Below are positions 22,664 through 32,566 of a stretch of DNA of 64,000 bases, one piece after another. Source of the DNA: Sabulitectum sp964386635 (GTDB taxonomy: Bacteria > Fermentibacterota > Fermentibacteria > Fermentibacterales > JCC-6). Each line of letters opens with the position of its first letter. Within the stretch, counting starts at the first letter, position 1. The notes beneath the pieces were generated by a model. That model saw only the letters and a list, made by a program, of their open reading frames with translations, was not told the DNA's origin and made no database searches. The stretch is taken from the NCBI GenBank assembly GCA_964386635.1, contig CAYLRO010000007.1, forward strand, positions 1 through 64,000, in the 5' to 3' direction. The translations under genes were made by a program, and so were the position numbers.

Positions 22664-25209
22664 ACACTCCTATGATGAAGCAGTATCTGGAGATGAAGAG
22701 AGATCATCCCGATTCAGTTCTTCTTTTCAGAATGGGTGATTTCTATGAGACTTTTCTTGATGATGCCAGGAAGATCTCGGCAATTCTGGGAATAACCCTT
22801 ACTGCAAGACAGAAGAGCGGCGACGGAGAGGGGATACCCCTTGCAGGATTCCCTTATCACGCCCTTGACGGGTATCTGACCAGACTGGTTAAAGCCGGGT
22901 GCAGAGTAGCTGTGTGTGAGCAGACTGAAGACCCGAAAAAAGCCAAAGGGCTTGTTAAGCGGGACGTTGTGGAAATTGTCACTCCAGGTACACTTGTTGC
23001 AGGTTCCGCCCTTGATGAGAGGGCTGAAGCTCTTCTGGCATCTTTCAATGTGATTGCCGGAAGGGCGGGTCTTGTTCTCTGCGATTTGTCCACAGGAGAT
23101 ATCAGAGCAACCGAACTGGATTCCTGCCAGGGTGTTTCTGAACTTGCCAGACAGGTTCCAAGAGAGGTTCTTATCCCTGAGCAGCTTGAGATTGATCTTC
23201 CTGACCACTGTGAGGCCACACGCCTTGAGGATTGGAAGTTCGATCCGTCCACCGGTAAAGCTGAAGTAGTACACAATTTCGGGAAGGCTTCTCCGGAAGG
23301 TTTCGGCATAGCCGGAAGTCCTGTACTGCTCTCTGCAATGGGGGCTCTTCTCTCATACATCGGACACACGAAAAGATCTTCAGTATCACACCTGGACTTC
23401 AGGGGTGTTTACAGGCAGTCGGACACAATGCTGATTGACAGGAACAGCGCAAGATCACTGGGCATAACAGATTCAATTCCCGGGGAAGAGGAAGCAGTGC
23501 TTTCCACCAGAACTGACAGAACCGTCACTTCCGGCGGCGGAAGACTCTGGAGAAGATGGCTTCAGGCTCCCCCTGTGGACAGGAAGCTCATATCCGCAAG
23601 ACACTCATCTGTGCAGCGCCTTTTAAACACTGGAATTCATCACCGTCTGCGTGAACTGCTGAAAGATGTCTCAGACCTTGAAAGGCAGGGAGGCAAGCTG
23701 GGAACCCTTCGGGCATCACCCAGGGATCTCAGGGCAATAGAGAGCACAGCGGCGGTGCTTCCCGAGCTGTTCACACTGGCTGCGGAAACCGGCGCACAGC
23801 TGCTGCAGGAAATATCAGGAACGGACAGGTTGACGGATATTGCAGGGCTTATCGACAATGCCATCTCTGAATCCCCTCCTGCCAGGCTTACTGATGGAGG
23901 TGTGATCAGAAAGGGTTTCTCCCCTGAACTGGATACTCTCAGGCTGGTGAAAACCGGCGGCAAAGAGTGGATGGAAGGGATGCTTGCAGATGAACATAAA
24001 GCCACCGGCATTCCAAAGATGTCTCTTGGTTTCAACCGTGTATTCGGATATTACATAGAGGTGTCACGGGCAAATCTTCATCTGGTTCCTGAAAGATTCA
24101 TAAGAAAGCAGACCCTTGTAGGCGGGGAAAGGTTCATAACTCCCGAACTGAAAGAGATGGAACAGAAGATACTGAATGCAGATGAGGAAATTGCTGCTCT
24201 GGAGGCAGAACTCTACCGGGATCTTCTGGGAAAGGTGGCTTCTTCCCTACAGAGAGTAAAAGCCGCAGGAAGAGCTCTTTCCATTATGGATACTCTCTGC
24301 TCTCTTGCTTTCCTTGCAGAGGAGAACGGATGGATCAAGCCTGTTATAACGGAAATACAGTGTCTCAGGATCACACAGGGCAGACACCCTGTACTGGATG
24401 ATCTGCTTCCGCGGGGAGAGTGTGTTCCCAACACCATAGAACTCTCTCCTGAAAGAAGAATCCTTCTTGTTACAGGCCCCAACATGGCAGGAAAGTCCAC
24501 ATACCTCAGACAAACTGCACTGCTGGTGATTCTTGCTCAGTGCGGTTCCTTTGTTCCTGCCGAGGCAATGGAATTCAGCCCTGTTGACCGGATCTTTACA
24601 AGAATTGGTTCAGCGGACAGACTTTCCAGAGGACAATCCACTTTTCTTGTGGAAATGGCTGAGGCGGCATCTCTTCTCAACGGCAGTACGGAGAACAGCC
24701 TTGCAATTCTTGATGAGATAGGCAGGGGCACAAGCACATATGATGGACTGTCCATCGCCTGGGCAATGCTGGAATACCTGCACGACAGCCCTGAGCACAG
24801 ACCTCTTGTTGTGTTTGCCACGCACTACCACGAGCTTACGTCGCTGGCTGCAAGGCTTCCGCTGTGCGACAATGCCAGCGCTGCTGTAAGGGAAACCGGG
24901 AAAAAGGTGTCTTTTCTTTACCGGATAGAACCGGGTCCCGCGGACAGATCCTACGGAATTCACGTTGCCTCAATGGCCGGAGTACCGTCTTCTGTGGTAA
25001 GAAGATCTGAAAAAGTTCTCCGGGACCTTGAAAAGGGGAAGCACCTGCTTCCTGCAGGAAGAAGAGAGTCTGAAGGACAGATGAGCCTTCCTCTTTCCAA
25101 CCCCGAGCACCCTGTTCTTGAAGAGATAAGGGAGATGAAACCTGATTCCCTCACACCCCGGAAAGCTTTAGAACTCATATACATGCTTAAGGACAGGCTT
25201 GACTCATGA
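22648..25209 (+). CDS. mutS: DNA mismatch repair protein MutS
   Basis: 853 residues, full length. The mismatch-binding motif FYE is at Phe32-Tyr33-Glu34; connector, lever and clamp domains follow. The ATPase has Walker A GPNMAGKST (Lys616), the LDEIGRGTSTYDG Walker B region and ATHYHEL. The C-terminal helix-turn-helix for dimerisation is present. Recognises mispairs and small loops and recruits MutL, which is not in this window. Its start overlaps the GT9 gene; the next gene begins 54 bases later with its own strong ribosome-binding site. Confidence 0.98.
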   Translation: MPDALNTPMMKQYLEMKRDHPDSVLLFRMGDFYETFLDDARKISAILGITLTARQKSGDGEGIPLAGFPYHALDGYLTRLVKAGCRVAVCEQTEDPKKAKGLVKRDVVEIVTPGTLVAGSALDERAEALLASFNVIAGRAGLVLCDLSTGDIRATELDSCQGVSELARQVPREVLIPEQLEIDLPDHCEATRLEDWKFDPSTGKAEVVHNFGKASPEGFGIAGSPVLLSAMGALLSYIGHTKRSSVSHLDFRGVYRQSDTMLIDRNSARSLGITDSIPGEEEAVLSTRTDRTVTSGGGRLWRRWLQAPPVDRKLISARHSSVQRLLNTGIHHRLRELLKDVSDLERQGGKLGTLRASPRDLRAIESTAAVLPELFTLAAETGAQLLQEISGTDRLTDIAGLIDNAISESPPARLTDGGVIRKGFSPELDTLRLVKTGGKEWMEGMLADEHKATGIPKMSLGFNRVFGYYIEVSRANLHLVPERFIRKQTLVGGERFITPELKEMEQKILNADEEIAALEAELYRDLLGKVASSLQRVKAAGRALSIMDTLCSLAFLAEENGWIKPVITEIQCLRITQGRHPVLDDLLPRGECVPNTIELSPERRILLVTGPNMAGKSTYLRQTALLVILAQCGSFVPAEAMEFSPVDRIFTRIGSADRLSRGQSTFLVEMAEAASLLNGSTENSLAILDEIGRGTSTYDGLSIAWAMLEYLHDSPEHRPLVVFATHYHELTSLAARLPLCDNASAAVRETGKKVSFLYRIEPGPADRSYGIHVASMAGVPSSVVRRSEKVLRDLEKGKHLLPAGRRESEGQMSLPLSNPEHPVLEEIREMKPDSLTPRKALELIYMLKDRLDS

Positions 25210-25263
25210 AACGGGTCAGGAAATAATACCCTGAACAAATACATACTTAATTGAGGGGGTATT

Positions 25264-26280
25264 ATGAAATTGCTTCTGCCGCTGGTACTTATGCCACTGG
25301 TGTGTTTCGCTTCCACTGTTATTCAGACTTTTGACGCACCGGATACCGGTATCACAGGGCTTGCCTGGGGAGACGGTGTTCTGTGGGCTGTAGACGGAAC
25401 GACACAGTATGTGTACGGAATGGATCCTGTTACAGGCTCAGTTACAACATCATTCTATGCCATGGACCAGACACCTTCCTACAATCCTGTTGCAGGCGGA
25501 CTTACCTACGGAAACAACACTCTCTATCTCGCCATGCACAGCGGAACACAGTATGGAAAGATGTACAAGTACGATGACTCAGGAAGCTACACGGGTAATT
25601 TCGATGTGTACTGTTGAGGCGGAACTGTAAGCTCGTCGGTGACGGGCGCTGCTTTTGACGGTACTTATACCCTGGCATTCGGTAATGTTTACGGAAGCAC
25701 AACACAGTACTCCGTACACAAGTATTCATCATCTGGAAGCTCTTCCGGCAACTACATGAACGCGGTTGATTTCCCCGGCCTTGCACCGGCGGTGTACGAC
25801 ATTGCCTGGACAGCTGACGGCGTCTGGGTAGCCAGGGATGAATCAGACAGCCCTATCCTCAGGTACAACACAGCAGGTGCCGTTACAGGTTACATACTTG
25901 GCACTGAGGTCCCCTTTGCTGCAGGTCTCACAGTAGATGGAGACGGCTATCTCTGGGTAAGTGACCCAGCCAATGACAAGATTTACAAGGTAGACACAAC
26001 CACATCCGTTGAAGATTCCAGCCACGGGATTCCAGCAGAGAGAGATCTCAGAGTATCTGCGAATCCGTTCATGACCTCAACCACATTAAACTGTGCCGGT
26101 TTCAACAGCAGCGCAGTTGTAACTGTTTTCGACATACGAGGAAGAATGGTTCAGCAGAGTGTTGCAGGAGGAAGTGATTTCCTTCTTGACGGCTCTGATC
26201 TTTCGCCGGGAACTTACCTGATCCGCGTAACGGATTCAGGAGGATCTTCCACTTTAAGAGTCTGCAAAACAGCTTACTGA
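25264..26280 (+). CDS. Secreted propeller protein with type IX sorting domain, interrupted by in-frame UGA
   Basis: One reading frame of 338 sense codons with a single TGA at 25615-25617 after codon 117. Both sides are clearly the same protein: signal peptide (MKLLLPLVLMPLVCFAS), NHL/SMP-like blades before and after the stop (GLAWGDGVLWAVD; AVYDIAWTADGVWVARD; GDGYLWVSDPANDKIYKVD), and a C-terminal sorting domain (VFDIRGRMV, SPGTYLIRV). The interrupted context is VYC-stop-GGTV. Options are a nonsense mutation from a Trp codon, a sequencing error, readthrough, or selenocysteine. A gene caller would give 25264-25617 and about 25639-26280. GAGGGGGT precedes the ATG. Confidence 0.7.
25615..25650 (+). 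other. In-frame UGA followed by a small hairpin
   Basis: Twelve bases after the UGA, AGC-TC-GTC (25630-25637) can pair with GAC-GG-GCT (25641-25650) with one-base bulges and a GGT loop. The loop sits 20 bases from the UGA, inside the range described for bacterial SECIS elements and with G in the loop. It may be chance; no selenocysteine machinery is visible here. Confidence 0.3.
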
Positions 26281-26286
26281 TAAAAC

Positions 26287-26311
26287 GGGGGAGGGCAAAA
26301 TGCCTTCCCCC
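26287..26311 (+). terminator. Stem-loop terminator after the propeller gene
   Basis: GGGGGAGGGCA pairs with TGCCTTCCCCC (11 pairs including one G-U) around an AAA loop, eight bases after the stop codon. The following sequence AGCTATTT is only weakly T-rich, so efficiency is uncertain. Confidence 0.75.
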
Positions 26312-26386
26312 AGCTATTTACATCAAAGGTAAACAGGTGTTTACATTGGCCTGTAAATTATGTATAGTTGTTCCGGAGGTGAAGAA

Positions 26387-26770
26387 ATGAAAGAAAAATG
26401 GAGAATTGAATCGGAAGCGGACAGCACTGGAATCGAACCGGTCTGGGCAATGATCGAGGGACCTGAAGGAAGAAGAACAGCTGTGGCAGTTATTCAGACG
26501 GCAACGGACACTGCATCCAGAGTGCTTTCCCAGGGAATGATGTACCTTAAGGGCCCAGAAACCCAGGGCAGCATTCTCTTCAGCATCAAAAGCTGCACAA
26601 GAGCAAGGCTTCAGGGCTGCATGCTCATCAGAGCAGATGAGGCGGTTAACCCCGGGCGTTCCAGAGAAAACTTGGTACTCAGGGAAATGAATCGCATACT
26701 TGAACTTGAAGTCACAGGGAATCAATGCAGAGAAATCGCTGGCTTCAGCTGTCACGGAGCAGCTTCCTGA
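26387..26770 (+). CDS. Conserved-looking small cytoplasmic protein, unknown function
   Basis: 127 residues from ATG 26387, chosen for GGAGGTGA at a five-base gap; an ATG nine codons upstream has none. The protein is soluble, mixed alpha/beta, starting with a run of charged residues and containing EGPEGRRTAVAVIQTATDT and several cysteines in the second half (SIKSCTRARLQGC, NQCREI). No signal peptide, no transmembrane helix and no recognised motif. Stands alone between a terminator and the glycan operon. Confidence 0.65.
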   Translation: MKEKWRIESEADSTGIEPVWAMIEGPEGRRTAVAVIQTATDTASRVLSQGMMYLKGPETQGSILFSIKSCTRARLQGCMLIRADEAVNPGRSRENLVLREMNRILELEVTGNQCREIAGFSCHGAAS

Positions 26771-26828
26771 TAACATCTATAGGTTGGAAAAAAACCGCCT
26801 GGAGCTAATATTCCCCTGTTGCTGAAAC

Positions 26829-27599
26829 ATGTTTTCAAACTCGGAGGGGTGGCTCATCATCACATCAGAGGACATAAGTCTATTCTTTCCAGCATACAAT
26901 GAAGAAGAAAATGTCGAGTTCATGGTTGAGAGTGGAAAAGCGGCTCTTGAAGAACTTGGTATCGAAAACTGGGAAATACTTGTGGTAGACGACGGTTCAA
27001 CGGACAGCACTGCAGAAACAGTGATGAAATTTAGCCGCCTTGATCCAAGAGTACGGCTGGTTTCCCATAAAAAGAACAGCGGATTCGGGAGAGCAGTGAG
27101 AACCGGCATTGAATCATCCAGGTACAGCTGGATATTCTACACCGACTGTGACGGCCAGTTCGACCTGTCGGAAATGAACCTTCTCTGGCAGGAGAGGAAC
27201 AGAGCTGACATAGTATCCGGATACAGAAGAAAGAGAAAAGATCCCGGGATGAGGCTCATATACTCTCTACTGTGGAACACACTTACAACTGTAATGTTCT
27301 TCAGAAGTTTCAAAGATGTTGATGCATCCTTCAAACTCTACAGATCTTCCATTTTCAAGAGGGTCAAACCCCGTGCAACATGCGGGGTGATTGATTTCGA
27401 GATACTCACACTGGCCCGGGACCTGGGCTACAGGGTTATACAGATCCCTGTGAGTCACTATCCAAGGAGAGCCGGAACTGTATCATTCGAATCTGTGAGA
27501 ACAGGGTTCATAGCATGGGTCAGAATAGGACCCATAGTTGAAATGTTCAGACAGCTGCTGGCTTTCAGGGTAAGAACCTGGAGGGGGGATGTCTCTTGA
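26829..27599 (+). CDS. Family 2 glycosyltransferase (DPM/polyprenol-phosphate type)
   Basis: 256 residues. GT-A fold: FFPAYNEEENV, ILVVDDGSTDST, the FYTDCDGQFD segment in place of DxD, and DVDASFKLYRSS as in dolichol-phosphate-mannose-type enzymes. No C-terminal membrane helices. Probably loads a sugar from a nucleotide donor onto a polyprenyl phosphate. The ATG at 26829 has no good ribosome-binding site; GGAGGGG at 26842-26848 suggests translation may begin a little later at a non-ATG codon. First gene of a chain that runs to 42637 with overlaps throughout. Confidence 0.88.
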   Translation: MFSNSEGWLIITSEDISLFFPAYNEEENVEFMVESGKAALEELGIENWEILVVDDGSTDSTAETVMKFSRLDPRVRLVSHKKNSGFGRAVRTGIESSRYSWIFYTDCDGQFDLSEMNLLWQERNRADIVSGYRRKRKDPGMRLIYSLLWNTLTTVMFFRSFKDVDASFKLYRSSIFKRVKPRATCGVIDFEILTLARDLGYRVIQIPVSHYPRRAGTVSFESVRTGFIAWVRIGPIVEMFRQLLAFRVRTWRGDVS

Positions 27600-28717
27600 G
27601 GGATGCACTGCTTGTTACCCCTCTGCCTCCGCAGCCCACGGGACTTGCAGACTATGCAAAGAGGATTATCCATCTCACATGTGAACATATAAACTGGACC
27701 GTGGCGTACCCTTCAGATGCAGAACCGCTCCCGGGAGTGAATTCCATCCCCATTCCTGATCTGGGCGAAGATGAATTAAGATTGCCGAAAGTATATCAGA
27801 TCGGCAATTCACCTCATTGTGCACAGGTGATTGATACAATTCTGAAATACCCGGGAAAAGCCCTTTACCACGAAACAAACCTTCATCATGTGCTCAGGCA
27901 GATTGCTCATTCAACCGGTGACTGGAAGACCTACAGCAGCCATGTTGAAAGGGAGTACGGAGAAAATTCCCATGGGGTTCTCAAGAGAATGGGCAAGAGA
28001 GCAAAGAGTTTCCCGGAATACGATATGAGGTTGAGGAAAAATCCTCTTACAGGGATGTTAGTGGACTCTTCTACTCGAATTGCCGTTCTCAGCGACACTG
28101 CAAAAATGAAACTGGAAAAACTTCTTCCCGGCAGAGAGATACTGAGAATGGGCTTCCTTGCAGATTTTCTGAAAAGGGTTCCTCCTCCTGAAGAACGTCT
28201 GGAAGGAACCGTTATCGGCATAGCCGGAACTTATCATTACGGCAGGAACTGGGAAGCAATGTCCGAAGCTGTTGCAGGTGTGCGGAGATTTCACAAATGC
28301 ATTCTTCTCGCTGCAGGAGCAGGATGGCCGGAAACCGGGCTTGACTGGATCCATGTTACCGGACGACTCTCGGATCTGGAATTCAGAAACAGAATCGAGC
28401 AATTCGATATTGCTCTGGATCTCAGGCACGACACATGCAGCGAGACCAGCGGTTCAATGATGGACATAATGAGAAGCGGTATTCCAGCTGTGATATCGGA
28501 TCAGGGAACTTTCAGGGACCTGCCTGCTGACGCTGTAGTAAGAATTCCGACGGAATCAGGAAGCGCTGGTGCTGCAGAGGCACTGTCGTACCTCATTGAG
28601 AATCCCGATGTTCTGAGATCAACCGGCGAGAAGGCTGAAGAATACTTCAGAAAGGTCAGTGACCCGGGAACCTGTCTAAAGGAATGGCTTCATTTTCTTG
28701 AGGATGATCCGGTATGA
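27596..28717 (+). CDS. Glycosyltransferase, GT4-like (GT-B fold)
   Basis: 373 residues from a TTG that overlaps the previous stop as TTGA, with GGAGGGG upstream. N-terminal TPLPPQPTGLADYA is typical of GT4 acceptor domains that begin with a Gly-rich turn. The C-terminal domain shows GIAGTYHYGRNW, HVTGRLSD, and SETSGSMMDIMRSGIPAVISDQGTFRDLP, the donor-binding region with the conserved Gly and acidic residue. Retaining sugar transfer in surface glycan synthesis is inferred; sugar unknown. Confidence 0.82.
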   Translation: MRDALLVTPLPPQPTGLADYAKRIIHLTCEHINWTVAYPSDAEPLPGVNSIPIPDLGEDELRLPKVYQIGNSPHCAQVIDTILKYPGKALYHETNLHHVLRQIAHSTGDWKTYSSHVEREYGENSHGVLKRMGKRAKSFPEYDMRLRKNPLTGMLVDSSTRIAVLSDTAKMKLEKLLPGREILRMGFLADFLKRVPPPEERLEGTVIGIAGTYHYGRNWEAMSEAVAGVRRFHKCILLAAGAGWPETGLDWIHVTGRLSDLEFRNRIEQFDIALDLRHDTCSETSGSMMDIMRSGIPAVISDQGTFRDLPADAVVRIPTESGSAGAAEALSYLIENPDVLRSTGEKAEEYFRKVSDPGTCLKEWLHFLEDDPV

Positions 28718-30249
28718 GAACTGAATATCTGCTCACTGTTGTTCTTCTTGCTCTGATACTGCCATGGGCCGTTCTTATCTCAGGCGACAACAGAACAGTG
28801 GGAATGTATGCAGATGAAAGACATGTGCTTTTCTCCGGTGACAGTGATGTATACGACTGTATCTGGCACTTCAGCTGGGTAAGAGAGAGCCTTAACAACC
28901 GAACTGATCCCCGGGTGTACGCCGGCAAAACCCTTGCATGGAACAATATGGCATGGCCCACATTGTTCATTTCGTTCATCTTTGGATACGGTTACCAGCT
29001 ATCCCTTCTCTTTTCATCCCTCCTCACCGGGGCAGCCGGGTACTTTCTTGCCAGATCCTGGGGTCTCGGCAGAAACGGCTCACTGCTGGCAGCTCTGATA
29101 ATTGTCTGGATGCCGGTGAGACTGATTCGGATGTATCAGCATTATCCTGTAGCTTCCGCAGGTTATGCACTGTTCGCACTTGGAATGATGCGACGATGGC
29201 TTTCAGGAGGGAAAAGGATTCTTCTTCTCTGGTTGTTTCTCTTCTCTGCTCTGGCTGTCATGGAGGGTTTCCAGCACGGTATTACAATTGCTCTCGGCTG
29301 GGTGATCACAGTATTCCTTTCCAGGTGGAAGGGGTGGAGAAAAACTTCCCTTTCAGCTTTAATACCTGCTGCCGGATGCATTGCCGGTTCACTCTGGCTG
29401 CTCACATCTCCAGGTGTGACAGGTACTGATCCCGGTATGGATTGGCGTGAATCAGTATACTGGGGGGCCGAACTGCAGTCCTACTTTCTTCCCTCATTTC
29501 TGGGAAGGCCTCTGGTAACCGGCTACATGCCCAATCCTTTTGAGGGTGTGGTTTCACCTGGTTTGACTGTAATGATCCTTGCAGTTCTATACTGCATCAG
29601 GGGAAAACACTGGAAAGCAGCAGCGGCATCAGCAGCAGTGATGGTTATGTCTGTGGGGCCTTTATTCAAGCTGGGAGGCATTCCCACACCTGTTCCTCTG
29701 CCGTACATGATTATTGCAAAGGCTCCACTGCTCTCAGCTGCAAGAGCCCCTGCCAGACTCGGTATTCTTGTTGGATTTGCCGCTGCTCTCGCTGCAGGTG
29801 CAATGATCGAAAAGAAGGGAAAGGTTGCAGGATGGATTCTCACTGCTTTAATTCTGTTTGAACTGACCCCGGTTACTCTCAGCAGTATAGACTCCACGGT
29901 TCCTGTATTCTACCAGTCAGGAAATGCGGTACCGCCTGTTCTTGAGATCCCGGCTTCTTCTGCAATCAGGAAGTACTCTCTTTTCGAGTCGGTTGACATG
30001 CTTCCCAGAAGAGTGAAATTCTTCGCCAGAGGCGGGGAGGAAATGATGGAGGGTATCCCTGCAGGTCTTGCATGGAATCCATCTGTTCTTCCGGTGAGGG
30101 ATGATCTTCAAAGAACCGGTGCCTTAACTGTGGTATACAACAGGTGGATGTTCCCGCCTGATGAAAAATCCTGCTACGATTCACTGTACACCCCCATATT
30201 CACCAGGGATGAAAGAGGAGACAGTGTCTGGATCTGGAGAGCTGAATGA
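28714..30249 (+). CDS. Multi-pass membrane protein, GT-C-like
   Basis: 511 residues with about ten transmembrane helices. After the first helix lies an extracytoplasmic loop with acidic residues (FSGDSDVYDCIWHFSWVRE), the place where GT-C enzymes hold their catalytic Asp. The segment APLLSAARAPARLGIL is a familiar element of GT-C proteins, and a soluble C-terminal part of about 110 residues follows. Likely transfers sugars from a polyprenyl carrier outside the inner membrane, or elongates glycan. Overlaps both neighbours by four bases. Confidence 0.75.
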   Translation: MRTEYLLTVVLLALILPWAVLISGDNRTVGMYADERHVLFSGDSDVYDCIWHFSWVRESLNNRTDPRVYAGKTLAWNNMAWPTLFISFIFGYGYQLSLLFSSLLTGAAGYFLARSWGLGRNGSLLAALIIVWMPVRLIRMYQHYPVASAGYALFALGMMRRWLSGGKRILLLWLFLFSALAVMEGFQHGITIALGWVITVFLSRWKGWRKTSLSALIPAAGCIAGSLWLLTSPGVTGTDPGMDWRESVYWGAELQSYFLPSFLGRPLVTGYMPNPFEGVVSPGLTVMILAVLYCIRGKHWKAAAASAAVMVMSVGPLFKLGGIPTPVPLPYMIIAKAPLLSAARAPARLGILVGFAAALAAGAMIEKKGKVAGWILTALILFELTPVTLSSIDSTVPVFYQSGNAVPPVLEIPASSAIRKYSLFESVDMLPRRVKFFARGGEEMMEGIPAGLAWNPSVLPVRDDLQRTGALTVVYNRWMFPPDEKSCYDSLYTPIFTRDERGDSVWIWRAE

Positions 30250-31328
30250 GAACGGTGCTTGATGTCACAGTTTGCACTCACAGCAGAGGTGGAGTTGGCA
30301 GATGGGTCAGGGGGCTTTCTTCAGGTCTTCAGGAAATATCCCGGAGCCATCTTTCCATAGATCTCCCTGAAACGCATCCTTCGCTTGTTTCTACTGTGGA
30401 AAACTCCGTCTCAGTAGCATCCCCGTTCTGGATGAAACTGCCTCTTCTGAGAAGATACCTCCTGAAAGCCGGAATTCTTGAATCTTCAAGAGCCCGGAGA
30501 ATTGAAAAGCTCACAGGACCTGCCGACATTATTCATCTTTCAGGTGTGCAGCCTTTGGGGCGCGGAAAGAGAAAAGTGGTTACCTTTTTTGATGACACTC
30601 CCTGGTCTGATCCGGATTCACATACCGATGAAACTATTTTCTATGCCGGAAAACTTGAACAGCTGATACGGAATGGAGCGGCAGTGCTGGCAATCAGCCG
30701 GTGGTCAGCCGGGAAGGCATGTGCTCTTTTCGGAATCCCTGAAGAGAGAACCGGCTGCGCAGGTGGAGCAGCAGATGACTTGTTCCAGCCTGGACAACCT
30801 GATCCTGAGGTAATGAAAAACTGTGGCGTTATTCCTGGAGAATTCTTTCTTCATGTAGGAAGCTTTGTTCCCAGAAAAAATATACCTTTTCTTATTCATT
30901 GTTTTGAGAAATCTTCAGTGAAAGGTAAGAAGCTGGTACTGGCAGGAGCTGAGAAATGGGGGCTTCAGAAGATCACATCAAATGGTGATGTGATTTCTCT
31001 TGAGGGTGTGTCTGATCACCAGCTTCTATCTCTCTACAGAGGTGCAGAGGCTGTTCTGGTGCCAAGTTCAGAAGAGGGGCTGGGTCTGCCTGTTCTGGAA
31101 GCGCTGGCATGTGGAACGCCGGTTGTCTCATCAGACGGCGGGGCTCTGCCTGAAACTGTTTCAGGCAACGGGAAAATAATCCCGGCGCTTTCCGCGGAAA
31201 GCTGGGTGGAAGCAATTGAAACAGGTGCTACAGATCAGATGAGAAGACTTGCAGAAAAAGCAGAAAGGCACACATGGGCCGGTGTTGCAGCCAGAGCCAT
31301 GGCCTTCTATAAGAGAATACTCTCATGA
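30246..31328 (+). CDS. Glycosyltransferase family 4
   Basis: 360 residues, GT-B. The N-terminus has the Gly-Gly turn (THSRGGVGRWVRGLSSGL), a DxxH-like middle (IIHLSGVQ), then FFLHVGSFVPRKN, the phosphate-contacting segment with Arg-Lys, and PSSEEGLGLPVLEALACGTPVVSSDGGALPE, where the E-x7-E motif binds the nucleotide sugar. Retaining hexose transferase typical of O-antigen or capsule loci. Overlaps both neighbours by four bases. Confidence 0.93.
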   Translation: MRTVLDVTVCTHSRGGVGRWVRGLSSGLQEISRSHLSIDLPETHPSLVSTVENSVSVASPFWMKLPLLRRYLLKAGILESSRARRIEKLTGPADIIHLSGVQPLGRGKRKVVTFFDDTPWSDPDSHTDETIFYAGKLEQLIRNGAAVLAISRWSAGKACALFGIPEERTGCAGGAADDLFQPGQPDPEVMKNCGVIPGEFFLHVGSFVPRKNIPFLIHCFEKSSVKGKKLVLAGAEKWGLQKITSNGDVISLEGVSDHQLLSLYRGAEAVLVPSSEEGLGLPVLEALACGTPVVSSDGGALPETVSGNGKIIPALSAESWVEAIETGATDQMRRLAEKAERHTWAGVAARAMAFYKRILS

Positions 31329-32566
31329 GGTTTCTTCACCTTGTTCACAGGAGCTGGCCTTACCACGGGGGTGCTGAGAGATATGTCTGGGAGCATGCTC
31401 TCGCAGCTGTGAAAAGAGGACACTCGTCAACAATCGCAACAACTGACGCCTGGGACATGTCCTGGTTTGTATCTCAACAGGGAAGACACCTCCATCCTGG
31501 AAGAACAGTCCATCGCGGTGTTGAGATTATCAGGTTTCCTGTTCTCCATCCTCCTGCTCAGAGTCTCCTGAGAGCTGTTCTCAGACGAGTTGTCAGAGGA
31601 GGCCCGGACAGGTTCTATTATCCCAACCCGTTTATCCCGCTGATGGACAGATGGATTGGAAAGGCTTCCGGGTACGATATTGTACATGCCAACGCCATGC
31701 CGTTTCTGATCAATGCAGGATACAGATATGCTCTAGCGAACAGGGTTCCTCTGATCTCTGTTCCACATGCCAACCTGGGCACTGCTTCTCACAGGATATC
31801 TCCGCTTCACTATTTCGCAGGCAGGCAGAAAGAGATACTGAGATATTCCAGCCTTACAGTAGCTCAGAACAGATATGAAGCATCAGTATACAGGGATGAA
31901 TGCGGTGTTCCGGAAGAAAAAATACTGATTCATGGCAGCGGCGTTGACCCTGATGAATGGGTTTCTGCATCAGGTGACACTGCCAGAAAAGCACTCTCTC
32001 TTCCGGAGAATTCCAGAATAGTTCTCAGCGTTACCGCTCACTGTCTGGACAAGGGATCTGTCTCGCTTCTGAACTCATGCATCGCACTCTGGCGGAAGGG
32101 GCACGATTTCACACTTGTTCTGGCAGGACCTGTAATGGCTGATTTCAGAGATCATCTTGACAGAATTGCAGGAGATGTGTCTCCAGAAAAGCTTGTTGTA
32201 ACCGGATATATACCCGAGAGCATAAGAACCCATCTTTTCAGTGCTGCCACTGTGGTTGCTGCTCCGTCAAGACTGGACGCATTCGGAATTGTTCTTCTTG
32301 ACGGCTGGATGGGAAACTCTCCTGTAATAGGGTGCAATGCCGGTGGTATGCCGGATATTATTGATGATGGAATTGACGGTTATCTGGTTGAGTTCGGCGA
32401 TGAAGAAGCGCTTTCTGAAAGGATTATCACACTGCTTGAGAATGATAAGCTTGCAGCAGATATGGCCCGTGGGGGAAAAGAGAAGGTCAACAGTTATTAC
32501 ACCTGGGAAAAAGTTACCGACAGGTTCTTCCAGCAGCTGGAGGAGAGGAACATTTGCAGAGAGTAA
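31325..32566 (+). CDS. Glycosyltransferase family 4
   Basis: 413 residues, GT-B. Starts MRFLHLVHRSWPYHGGAERYVWE, the common GGxE acceptor-side motif. Donor side: IVLSVTAHCLDKGS, VVTGYIPE and PSRLDAFGIVLLDGWMGNSPVIGCNAGGMPDII with the E-x7-E motif altered to D-x7-N; nucleotide binding could still work but is worth noting. Cytoplasmic or peripheral at the inner membrane. Overlaps both neighbours. Confidence 0.92.
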   Translation: MRFLHLVHRSWPYHGGAERYVWEHALAAVKRGHSSTIATTDAWDMSWFVSQQGRHLHPGRTVHRGVEIIRFPVLHPPAQSLLRAVLRRVVRGGPDRFYYPNPFIPLMDRWIGKASGYDIVHANAMPFLINAGYRYALANRVPLISVPHANLGTASHRISPLHYFAGRQKEILRYSSLTVAQNRYEASVYRDECGVPEEKILIHGSGVDPDEWVSASGDTARKALSLPENSRIVLSVTAHCLDKGSVSLLNSCIALWRKGHDFTLVLAGPVMADFRDHLDRIAGDVSPEKLVVTGYIPESIRTHLFSAATVVAAPSRLDAFGIVLLDGWMGNSPVIGCNAGGMPDIIDDGIDGYLVEFGDEEALSERIITLLENDKLAADMARGGKEKVNSYYTWEKVTDRFFQQLEERNICRE

